A DNA stretch of 64,000 nucleotides from Liolophura sinensis (taxonomy: Eukaryota; Mollusca; Polyplacophora; Chitonida; Chitonidae). Under the pieces are notes generated by a model that saw only the letters and a list, made by a program, of their open reading frames with translations, was not told the origin of the DNA and did no database searches. The stretch spans positions 8,244,001-8,308,000 of the forward strand of contig NC_088307.1 of the NCBI RefSeq assembly GCF_032854445.1, written 5' to 3'. How positions within the stretch are numbered: the first letter of the stretch is position 1; the number at the start of each line of letters is the position of its first letter. The translations under genes and the position numbers were made by a program. Positions 14,401 to 25,757 of the stretch are shown here, in pieces.

Positions 14401-15360
14401 AAAAACTATATTAGCACTATTAGATGCTTAGGATGGCGTGTGGAGCAATCATCAAAATCGGCAAACAACTGTCTGAAGCATGCCTAAAAGTGTACTGCTA
14501 AAACTCTGCCAATGCCTATATTTCTTCTTTGTGTAGAGGAGGATATATACGTTTCATTCATTAGTCTTTTGTTTTAGACTTACCAGTGATTATTTCAAGA
14601 AAGGAAACACAGCAGGAATTCACACAGAGTAAACATTTTCCACGCTTCTACTCGATAGACACATTTTTCTCAACTGTCAATCCAAGCTTTAAGATTTTTT
14701 GAGTGGTGTCATTTTCCCCACATATAAACAGCCAATGTTATACTTTTTCCACTGCCTCTTACATCCTTCCTTGTATCTAGTACGTGCTGGTCTTTTCATT
14801 CCCACTAGCACTATCAGATGCTAGGAAGGAAACACAACATCGTTGACGACAATTTTTCATTCGACTTCAATCCCTTCCTTGGATCTGATATGGGCTGGTG
14901 TAAAGCAAAAACTAGCACTATTAGATGCTAGGGAGGGTATTCTTACCGTCAGTTGTGTGCTTTGAATTCACTTCCAGTCAGGCGTCTTCCCTTCCTTGTA
15001 TGTGCTACGTGCTGGTGTAAATCTTCTATTAGCACTATCACATGCTAGGAAAGGAAAAGTTCTACCACCCATACTTGGATAGTTGTCTTATATTTACTAC
15101 ATGTATAGGTCCGCTAATTTCACCTGGAAGGAGCTACAGTAGTCGTGATTTAGTCTATGCTGTCTTTTTTTGTATCTAGTACGTACTGGTTTTAAAAACT
15201 ATATTAGCACTATTAGATGCTTAGGATGGCGTGTGGAGCAATCATCAAAATCGGCAAACAACTGTCTGAAGCATGCCTAAAAGTGTACTGCTAAAACTCT
15301 GCCAATATTTCTTCTTTGTGTAGAGGAGGATATATACGTTTCATTCATTAGTCTTTTGTT
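11418..15360 (+). repeat. 5-monomer HOR, copy 1 (3943 bp)
   Basis: Monomer starts are 11418, 12211, 12997, 13781 and 14574. The order of types is: ACAGACTAAAC with AACACCCAG; TTGGCTTTACC type; GAGTGATGTC type; a type preceded by the 9-bp-shorter TAAATCTGCTATATTT; and a type with AAGATTTTTTGAGTGG. The same order and spacing (793, 786, 784, 793, 787) recur at 15361 and 19304. The first three types are shared with block I, so this HOR probably arose from block I-like monomers joined to two others. The later half of the fifth monomer (about 14940-15170) is block I-like and differs from copies 2 and 3. Confidence 0.88.
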
Positions 15361-18300
15361 TTGGACTCACCAGTGATAATTTTAAGAAAAGAAACACAGC
15401 AGGAGTTCACACAGACTAAACATTTTACACGCTTCTACTTGCCAGACACATTTTTCTCAACTGTCAATCCAAGCTTAAAGACTTTTCGAGTGATGTCATT
15501 TTCCCCACATATAAACACCCAGTGTTATACTTTTTCCACTGCCTCTTACATCCTTCCTTGTATCTAGTAAGTGCTGGTCTTTTCATTCCCACTAGCACTA
15601 TCAGATGCTAGGAAGGAAACACAACATCGTTGACGACAATTTTTCATTCGACTTCAATCCCTTCCTTGGATCTGATATGGGCTGGTGTAAAGCAAAAACT
15701 AGCACTATTAGATGTTAGGGAGGGTATTCTTACCATCATTTGTGTGCTTTGAATTCACTTCCAGTCAGGCGTCTTTCCTTCCTTGTATGTGCTACGTGCT
15801 GGTGTAAATCTTCTATTAGCACTATCACATGCTAGGAAAGGAAAAGTTCTACCACCCATACTTGGATAGTTGTCTTATATTTACTACATGTATAGGTCCG
15901 CTAATTTCACCTGGATGGAGCTACAGTAGTCGTGATTTAGTCTATGCTGTCTTTCTTTGTATCTAGTACGTACTGGTTTTAAAAACTATATTAGCACTAT
16001 TAGATGCTTAGGATGGCGTGTGGAGCAATCATCAAAATCGGCAAACAACTGTCAGAAGCATGCCTAAAAGTGTACTGCTAAAACTCTGCCAATACCTATA
16101 TTTCTTCTTTGTGTAGAGGAGGATATATACGTTTCATTCATTAGTCTTTTGTTTTGGCTTTACCAGTGATTATTTCAAGAAAGGAAACACAGCAGGAATT
16201 CACACAGAGTAAACATTTTACACGCTTCTACTCGCGAGACACATTTTTCTCAACTGTCAATCCAGGCTTAAAGACTTTTCGAGTGGTGTCATTTTCCCCA
16301 CATAGAAACAGCCAGTGTTATACTTTTTCCACTGCCTCTTACATCCTTCCTTGTATCTAGTAAGTGCTGGTCTTTTCATTCCCACTAGCACTATCAGATG
16401 CTAGGAAGGAAACACAACATCGTTGACGACAATTTTGCATTCGACTTCAATCCCTTCCTTGGATCTGATATGGGCTGGTGTAAAGCAAAAACTAGCACTA
16501 TTAGATGCTAGGGAGGGTATTCTTACCGTCAGTTGTGTGCTTTGAATTCACTTCCAGTCAGGCGTCTTCCCTTCCTTGTATGTGCTACGTGCTGGTGTAA
16601 ATCTTCAATTAGCACTATCACATGCTAGGAAAGGAAAAGTTCTACCACCCATACTTGGATAGTTGTCTTATATTTACTACATGTATAGGTCCGCTAATTT
16701 CACCTGGAAGGAGCTACAGTAGTCGTGATTTAGTCTATGCTGTCTTTTTTGTATGTAGTACGTACTGGTTTTAAAAACTATATTAGCACTATTAGATGCT
16801 TAGGATGGCGTGTGGAGCAATCATCAAAATCGGCAAACAACTGTCTGAAGCATGCCTAAAAGTGTACTGCTAAAACCCTGCCAATATTTCTTCTTTGTGT
16901 AGAGGAGGTTATATACGTTTCATTCATTAGTCTTTTGTTTTGGACTCACCAGTGATAATTTTAAGAAAAGAAACACAGCAGGAGTTCACACAGAGTAAAC
17001 ATTTTACACGCTTCTACTTGCCAGACACATTTTTCTCAACTGTCAATCCAAGCTTAAAGACTTTTCGAGTGATGTCATTTTCCCCACATATAAACAGCCA
17101 GTGTTATACTTTTTCCACTGCCTCTTATATCCTTCCTTGTATCTAGTAAGTGCTGGTCTTTTCATTCCCACTAGCACTATAAGATGCTAGGAAGGAAACA
17201 CAACATCGTTGACGACAATTTTTCATTCGACTTCAATCCCTTCCTTGGATCTGATATGGGCTGGTGTAAAGCAAAAACTAGCACTATTAGATGCTAGGGA
17301 GGGTATTCTTACCATCATTTGTGTGCCTGGAATTCACTTCCAGTCAGGCGTCTTTCCTTCCTTGTATGTGCTACGTGCTGGTGTAAATCTTCAATTAGCA
17401 CTATCACATGCTAGGAAAGGAAAAGTTCTACCACCCATACTTGGATAGATGTTGTATATTTACTACATCTGTAGGTCCGCTAATTTTACCTGGAAGGAGC
17501 TACAGTAGTCGTGATTTAGTCTATGCTGTCTTTCTTTGTATCTAGTACGTGCTGGTTTTAAAAACTATATTAGCACTATTAGATGCTTAGGATGGCGTGT
17601 GGAGCAATCATCAAAATCGGCAAACAACTGTCTGAAGCATGCCTAAAAGTGTACTGCTAAATCTGCTATATTTCTTCTTTGTGTAGAGGAGGATATATAC
17701 GTTTCATTCATAAGTCTTTTGTTTTGGACTCACCAGTAATAATTTCAAGAAAGGAAACACAGCAGGAATTCACACAGAGTAAACATTTTCCACGCTTCTA
17801 CTTGCCAGAGACATTTTTCTCAACTGTCAATCCAAGCTTAAAGACTTTTCGAGTGGTGTCTTTTTGCCCACATATAAACAGCCAGTGTTATACTTTTTCC
17901 ACTGCCTCTTACATCCTTCCTTGTATCTAGTACGTGCTGGTCTTTTCAGTCCCACTAGCACTATCAGATGCTAGGAAGGAAACACAACATCGTTGACGAC
18001 AATTTTTCATTCGACTTCAAACCCTTCCTTGGATCTGATATGGGCTAGTGTAAAGCAAAAACTAGCACTATTAGATGCTAGGGAGGGTATTCTTACCATC
18101 AGTTGTGTGCCTGGAATTCACTTCCAGTCAGGCGTCTTCCCTTCCTTGTATGTGCTACGTGCTGGTGTAAATCTTCAATTAGCACTATCACATGCTAGGA
18201 AAGGAAAAGTTCTACCACCCATACTTGGATAGTTGTTGTATATTTACTACATCTGTAGGTCCGCTAATTTTACCTGGAAGGAGCTACAGTAGTCGTGATT

Positions 18301-19303
18301 TAGTCTATGCTGTCTTTCTTTGTATCTAGTACGTGCTGGTTTTAAAAACTATATTAGCACTATTAGATGCTTAGGATGGCGTGTGGAGCAATCATCAAAA
18401 TCGGCAAACAACTGTCTGAAGCATGCCTAAAAGTGTACTGCTAAAACTCTGCCAATGCCTATATTTCTTCTTTGTGTAGAGGAGGATATATACGTTTCAT
18501 TCATTAGTCTTTTGTTTTAGACTTACCAGTGATTATTTCAAGAAAGGAAACACAGCAGGAATTCACACAGAGTAAACATTTTCCACGCTTCTACTCGATA
18601 GACACATTTTTCTCAACTGTCAATCCAAGCTTTAAGATTTTTTGAGTGGTGTCATTTTCCCCACATATAAACAGCCAATGTTATACTTTTTCCACTGCCT
18701 CTTACATCCTTCCTTGTATCTAGTACGTGCTGGTCTTTTCATTCCCACTAGCACTATCAGATGCTAGGAAGGAAACACAACATCGTTGACGACAATTTTT
18801 CATTCGACTTCAATCCATTCCTTGGATCTGATATGGGCTGGTGTAAAGCAAAAACTAGCACTATTAGATGCTAGGGAGGGTATTCTCACCATCAGTTGTG
18901 TGCCTTGAATTCACTTTCAGTCAGGCCTCTTCCCTTCCTTGTATGTGCTACGTGCTGGTGTAAATCTTCAATTAGCACTATCACATGCTAGGAAAGGAAA
19001 AGTTCTACCACCCATACTTGGATAGTTGTTGTATATTTACTACATCTGTAGGTCCGCTAATTTTACCTGGAAGGAGCTACAGTAGTCGTGATTTAGTCTA
19101 TGCTGTCTTTTTTTGTATCTAGTACGTACTGGTTTTAAAAACTATATTAGCACTATTAGATGCTTAGGATGGCGTGTGGAGCAATCATCAAAATCGGCAA
19201 ACAACTGTCTGAAGCATGCCTAAAAGTGTACTGCTAAAACTCTGCCAATATTTCTTCTTTGTGTAGAGGAGGATATATACGTTTCATTCATTAGTCTTTT
19301 GTT
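15361..19303 (+). repeat. 5-monomer HOR, copy 2 (3943 bp)
   Basis: Monomer starts are 15361, 16154, 16940, 17724 and 18517, with the same order and spacing as copy 1. The copies are near identical by eye for most of their length, including shared rare variants such as GTATGTAGTACGTACT near 16752 and the CACTATAAGATGC variant near 17176. The fifth monomer departs from copy 1 between about 18810 and 19110: CCTTGAATTC, TTGTTGTATAT and CATCTGTAGG replace CTTTGAATTC, TTGTCTTATAT and CATGTATAGG. The two copies agree again at module D. Confidence 0.88.
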
Positions 19304-22300
19304 TTGGACTCACCAGTGATAATTTTAAGAAAAGAAACACAGCAGGAGTTCATACAGACTAAACATTTTACACGCTTCTACTTGCCAGACACATTTTTCT
19401 CAACTGTCAATCCAAGCTTAAAGACTTTTCGAGTGATGTCATTTTCCCCACATATAAACACCCAGTGTTATACTTTTTCCACTGCCTCTTACATCCTTCC
19501 TTGTATCTAGTAAGTGCTGGTCTTTTCATTCCCACTAGCACTATCAGATGCTAGGAAGGAAACACAACATCGTTGACGACAATTTTTCATTCGACTTCAA
19601 TCCCTTCCTTGGATCTGATATGGGCTGGTGTAAAGCAAAAACTAGCACTATTAGATGTTAGGGAGGGTATTCTTACCATCATTTGTGTGCTTTGAATTCA
19701 CTTCCAGTCAGGCGTCTTTCCTTCCTTGTATGTGCTACGTGCTGGTGTAAATCTTCTATTAGCACTATCACATGCTAGGAAAGGAAAAGTTCTACCACCC
19801 ATACTTGGATAGTTGTCTTATATTTACTACATGTATAGGTCCGCTAATTTCACCTGGAAGGAGCTACAGTAGTCGTGATTTAGTCTATGCTGTCTTTCTT
19901 TGTATCTAGTACGTACTGGTTTTAAAAACTATATTAGCACTATTAGATGCTTAGGATGGCGTGTGGAGCAATCATCAAAATCGGCAAACAACTGTCAGAA
20001 GCATGCCTAAAAGTGTACTGCTAAAACTCTGCCAATACCTATATTTCTTCTTTGTGTAGAGGAGGATATATACGTTTCATTCATTAGTCTTTTGTTTTGG
20101 CTTTACCAGTGATTATTTCAAGAAAGGAAACACAGCAGGAATTCACACAGAGTAAACATTTTACACGCTTCTACTCGCGAGACACATTTTTCTCAACTGT
20201 CAATCCAGGCTTAAAGACTTTTCGAGTGGTGTCATTTTCCCCACATAGAAACAGCCAGTGTTATACTTTTTCCACTGCCTCTTACATCCTTCCTTGTATC
20301 TAGTAAGTGCTGGTCTTTTCATTCCCACTAGCACTATCAGATGCTAGGAAGGAAACACAACATCGTTGACGACAATTTTGCATTCGACTTCAATCCCTTC
20401 CTTGGATCTGATATGGGCTGGTGTAAAGCAAAAACTAGCACTATTAGATGCTAGGGAGGGTATTCTTACCGTCAGTTGTGTGCTTTGAATTCACTTCCAG
20501 TCAGGCGTCTTCCCTTCCTTGTATGTGCTACGTGCTGGTGTAAATCTTCAATTAGCACTATCACATGCTAGGAAAGGAAAAGTTCTACCACCCATACTTG
20601 GATAGTTGTCTTATATTTACTACATGTATAGGTCCGCTAATTTCACCTGGAAGGAGCTACAGTAGTCGTGATTTAGTCTATGCTGTCTTTTTTGTATGTA
20701 GTACGTACTGGTTTTAAAAACTATATTAGCACTATTAGATGCTTAGGATGGCGTGTGGAGCAATCATCAAAATCGGCAAACAACTGTCTGAAGCATGCCT
20801 AAAAGTGTACTGCTAAAACCCTGCCAATATTTCTTCTTTGTGTAGAGGAGGTTATATACGTTTCATTCATTAGTCTTTTGTTTTGGACTCACCAGTGATA
20901 ATTTTAAGAAAAGAAACACAGCAGGAGTTCACACAGAGTAAACATTTTACACGCTTCTACTTGCCAGACACATTTTTCTCAACTGTCAATCCAAGCTTAA
21001 AGACTTTTCGAGTGATGTCATTTTCCCCACATATAAACAGCCAGTGTTATACTTTTTCCACTGCCTCTTACATCCTTCCTTGTATCTAGTAAGTGCTGGT
21101 CTTTTCATTCCCACTAGCACTATAAGATGCTAGGAAGGAAACACAACATCGTTGACGACAATTTTTCATTCGACTTCAATCCCTTCCTTGGATCTGATAT
21201 GGGCTGGTGTAAAGCAAAAACTAGCACTATTAGATGCTTGGGAGGGTATTCTTACCATCATTTGTGTGCCTGGAATTCACTTCCAGTCAGGCGTCTTTCC
21301 TTCCTTGTATGTGCTACGTGCTGGTGTAAATCTTCAATTAGCACTATCACATGCTAGGAAAGGAAAAGTTCTACCACCCATACTTGGATAGATGTTGTAT
21401 ATTTACCACATCTGTAGGTCCGCTAATTTTACCTGGAAGGAGCTACAGTAGTCGTGATTTAGTCTATGCTGTCTTTCTTTGTATCTAGTACGTGCTGGTT
21501 TTAAAAACTATATTAGCACTATTAGATGCTTAGGATGGCGTGTGGAGCAATCATCAAAATCGGCAAACAACTGTCTGAAGCATGCCTAAAAGTGTACTGC
21601 TAAATCTGCTATATTTCTTCTTTGTGTAGAGGAGGATATATACGTTTCATTCATAAGTCTTTTGTTTTGGACTCACCAGTAATAATTTCAAGAAAGGAAA
21701 CACAGCAGGAATTCACACAGAGTAAACATTTTCCACGCTTCTACTTGCCAGAGACATTTTTCTCAACTGTCAATCCAAGCTTAAAGACTTTTCGAGTGGT
21801 GTCATTTTCCCCACATATAAACAGCCAGTGTTATACTTTTTCCACTGCCTCTTACATCCTTCCTTGTATCTAGTACGTGCTGGTCTTTTCAGTCCCACTA
21901 GCACTATCAGATGCTAGGAAGGAAACACAACATCGTTGACGACAATTTTTCATTCGACTTCAAACCCTTCCTTGGATCTGATATGGGCTGGTGTAAAGCA
22001 AAAACTAGCACTATTAGATGCTAGGGAGGGTATTCTTACCATCAGTTGTGTGCCTGGAATTCACTTCCAGTCAGGCGTCTTCCCTTCCTTGTATGTGCTA
22101 CGTGCTGGTGTAAATCTTCAATTAGCACTATCACATGCTAGGAAAGGAAAAGTTCTACCACCCATACTTGGATAGTTGTTGTATATTTACTACATCTGTA
22201 GGTCCGCTAATTTTACCTGGAAGAAGCTACGGCAGTCGTGATTGAGTCTATGCTGTCTTTCTTTGTATCTAGTACGTGCTGGTTTTAAAAACTATATTAG

Positions 22301-23243
22301 CACTATTAGATGCTTAGGATGGCGTGTGGAGCAATCATCAAAATCGGCAAACAACTGTCTGAAGCATGCCTAAAAGTGTACTGGTAAAACTCTGCCAATG
22401 CCTATATTTCTTCTTTGTGTAGAGGAGGATATATACGTTTCATTCATTAGTCTTTTGTTTTAGACTTACCAGTGATTATTTCAAGAAAGGAAACACAGCA
22501 GGAATTCACACAGAGTAAACATTTTCCACGCTTCTACTCGATAGACACATTTTTCTCAACTGTCAATCCAAGCTTTAAGATTTTTTGAGTGGTGTCATTT
22601 TCCCCACATATAAACAGTCAATGTTATACTTTTTCCACTGCCTCTTACATCCTTCCTTGTATCTAGTACGTGCTGGTCTTTTCATTCCCACTAGCACTAT
22701 CAGATGCTAGGAAGGAAACACAACATCGTTGACGACAATTTTTCATTCGACTTCAATCCCTTCCTTGGATCTGATATGGGCTGGTGTAAAGCAAAAACTA
22801 GCACTATTAGATGCTAGGGAGGGTATTGTCACCATCAGTTGTGTGCCTTGAATTCACTTCCAGTCAGGCGTCTTCCCTTCCTTGTATGTGCTACATGCTG
22901 GGGTAAATCTTCAATTAGCACTATCACATGCTAGGAAAGGAAAAGTTCTACCACCCATACTTGGATAGTTGTTGTATATTTACTACATCTGTAGGTCCGC
23001 TAATTTTACCTCGAAGAAGCTCCAGTAGTCGTGATTTAGTCTATGCTGTCTTTCTTTGTATCTAGTAAGTGCTGGTTTTAAAAACTATATTAGCACTATT
23101 AGATGCTTAGGATGGCGTGTGGAGCAATCATCAAAATCGGCAAACAACTCTCTGAAGGATGCCTAAAAGTGTACTGCTAAATCTGCTATATTTCTTCTTT
23201 GTGTAGAGGAGGATATATACGTTTTATTCATTAGTCTTTTGTT
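19304..23243 (+). repeat. 5-monomer HOR, copy 3 (3940 bp)
   Basis: Monomer starts are 19304, 20097, 20883, 21667 and 22460. It keeps the order of copies 1 and 2. The last monomer ends 3 bp shorter because it carries the TAAATCTGCTATATTT variant that leads into the deleted monomer of the next block. Private differences include GAAGAAGCTACGGCAG near 22225 and ACATGCTGGGGTAAATC near 22892. This copy marks the right end of the 5-mer domain. Confidence 0.85.
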
Positions 23244-23786
23244 TTGGACTCACCAGTAATAATTTCAAGAAAGGAAACACAGCAGGAATTCACACAGAGT
23301 AAACATTTTCCACGCTTCTACTTGCCAGAAACATTTTTCTCAACTGTCAATCCAAGCTTTAAAACTTTTCGAGTGGTGTAATTTTCCCCACATATAAACA
23401 GCCAGTGCTATACTTTTTCCACTGCCTCTTACATCCTTCCTTGTATCTGGTACGTGCTGGTCTTTTAGGAAAGGAAAAGTTCTACCACCCATACTTGGAT
23501 AGTTGTTGTATATTTACCACATCTGTAGGTCCGCTAATTTTACCTGGAATGAGCTACAGTAGTCGTGATTTAGTCTATGCTGTCTTTCTTTGTATCTAGT
23601 ACGTGCTGGTTTTAAAAACTATATTAGCACTATTAGATGCTTAGGATGGCGTGTGGAGCAATCATCAAAATCGGCAAACAACTGTCTGAAGCATGCCTAA
23701 AAGTGTACTGCTAAAACTCTGCCAATGCCTATATTTCTTCTTTGTGTAGAGGAGGATATATACGTTTCATTCATTAGTCTTTTGTT
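23244..23786 (+). repeat. Deleted monomer, 250-bp loss (junction at 23466/23467)
   Basis: The monomer is 543 bp long. Sequence runs from module A (GGTCTTTT) directly into the tail of module C (AGGAAAGG), removing the rest of A, all of B and most of C. The junction is not at aligned module positions and shows at most one base of microhomology. The same junction recurs at 25980/25981 and 49410/49411, and with a one-base change (ATGAAAGG) at 53105 and 54441. Confidence 0.9.
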
Positions 23787-25372
23787 TTGGACTCACCAAT
23801 GATAATTTTAAGAAACGAAACACAGCAGGAGTTCACACAGAGTAAACATTTTCCATGCTACTACTTGCCAGACACATTTTTCTCAACTGTCAATCCAAGC
23901 TTAAAGACTTTTCGAGTGGTGTCATTTTCCCCACATATAAACAGCCAGTGTTATATTTTTTCCACTGCCTCTTACATCCTTCCTTGTATCTAGTACGTGC
24001 TGGCCTTTTCATTCCTACTAGCACTATCAGATGCTAGGAAGGAAACACAAAATCGTTGACGACAATTTTTCATTCGACTTCAATCCCTTCCTTGGATCTG
24101 ATATGGGCTGGTGTAAAGCAAAAACTAGCACTATTAGATGCTAGGGAGGGTATTCTTACCATCAGTTGTGTGCCTGGAATTCACTTCCAGTCAGGCGTCT
24201 TCCCTTCCTTGTATGTGCTACGTGCTGGTGTAAATCTTCAATTAGCACTATCACATGCTAGGAAAGGAAAAGTTCTACCACCCATACTTGGATAGTTGTT
24301 GTATATTTACTACATCTGTAGGTCCGCTAATTTTACCTGGAAGGAGCTACAGTAGTCGTGATTTAGTCTATGCTGTCTTTCTTTGTATCTAGTACGTGCT
24401 GGTTTTTAAAACTATATTAGCACTATTAGATGCTTAGGATGGCGTGTGGAGCAATCATCAAAATCGGCAAACAACTGTCTGAAGCATGCCTTAAAGTGTA
24501 CTGCTTAAACTCTGCCAATGCCTATATTTCTTCTTTGTGTAGAGGAGGATATATACGTTTCATTCATTAGTCTTTTGTTTTACACTCACCAGTGATTATT
24601 TCAAGAAAGGAAACACAGCAGGAATTCACACAGAGTAAACATTTTCCACGCTTCTACTCGATAGACTCATTTTTCTCAGCTGTCAATCCAAGCTTTAAGA
24701 CTGTTCGAGTGGTGTCATTTTCCCCACATAGAAACAGCCAGTGTTATACTTTTTCCACTATCTCTTACATCCTTCCTTGTATCTAGTACGTGCTGGTCTT
24801 TTCATTCCCACTAGCACTATCAGATGCTAGGAAGGAAACACAACATCGTTGACGACAATTTTTCATTCGACTTCAATCCCTTCCTTGGATCTGATATGGG
24901 CTGGTGTAAAGCAAAAACTAGCACTATTAGATGCTAGGGAGGGTATTCTTACCATCAGTTGTGTGCCTTGAGTTCACTTCCAGTCAGGCGTCTTCCCTTC
25001 CTTGTATGTGCTACGTGCTGGTGTAAATCTTCAATTAGCACTATCACATGCTGGGAAAGGAAAAGTTCTACCACCCATACTTGGATAGTTGTTGTATATT
25101 TACTACATCTGTAGGTCCGCTAATTTTACCTGGAAGGAGCTACAGTAGTCGTGATTTAGTCTATGCTGTCTTTCTTTGTATCTAGTACGTGCTGGTTTTA
25201 AAAACTATATTAGCACTATTAGATGCTTAGGATGGCGTGTGGAGCAATCATCAAAATCGGCAAACAACTGTCTGAAGCATGCCTAAAAGTGTACTGCTAA
25301 AACTCTGCCAATGCCTATATTTCTTCTTTGTGTAGAGGAGGATATATACGTTTCATTTATTAGTCTTTTGTT

Positions 25373-25757
25373 TTGGACTCACCAGTGATAATTTCAAGAA
25401 AGGAAACACAGCAGGAATTCACACAGAGTAAACATTTTCCACGCTTCTGCTGGCCAGACACATTTTTCTCAACTGTCAATCCAAGCTTAAAGACTTTTCG
25501 AGTGGTGTCATTTTACCCACATATAAACAGCCAGTGTTATACTTTTTCCACTGCGTCTTACATCCTTCCTTGTATCTAGTACGTGCTGGTTTTAAAAACT
25601 ATATTAGCACTATTAGATGCTTAGGATGGCGTGTGGAGCAATCATCAAAATCGGCAAACAACTCTCTGAAGCATGCCTAAAAGTGTACTGCTTAATCTGC
25701 TATATTTCTTCTTTGTGTAGAGGAGGATATATACGTTTTATTCATTAGTCTTTTGTT
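25373..25757 (+). repeat. A x D recombinant monomer, 385 bp
   Basis: Module A (TTGTATCTAGTACGTGCTGG) continues directly as module D (TTTTAAAAACTATATTAGC). The core distance from A to D in a full monomer is 399 bp. Subtracting this from the 784-bp length class carried here (TAATCTGCTATATTT tail) gives exactly 385. This is the expected product of recombination or slippage between the two near-identical TTGTATCTAGTACGTGCTGG cores. The same product is at 27888-28272, as part of the duplicated block. Confidence 0.9.

Larger units (their letters stand above)
23244..25757 (+). repeat. 2514-bp composite block, copy 1
   Basis: This block contains four monomers: 23244 (543 bp, 250-bp deletion), 23787 (793), 24580 (793) and 25373 (385 bp, A x D deletion). 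The whole arrangement is repeated at 25758. Distinctive variants include CACCAATGATAATTTTAAG at 23787 and TCAGCTGTCAATCC in the monomer at 24580. The two copies differ at only about ten positions by eye, which implies a recent duplication of a block that already held both deletions. Confidence 0.9.
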
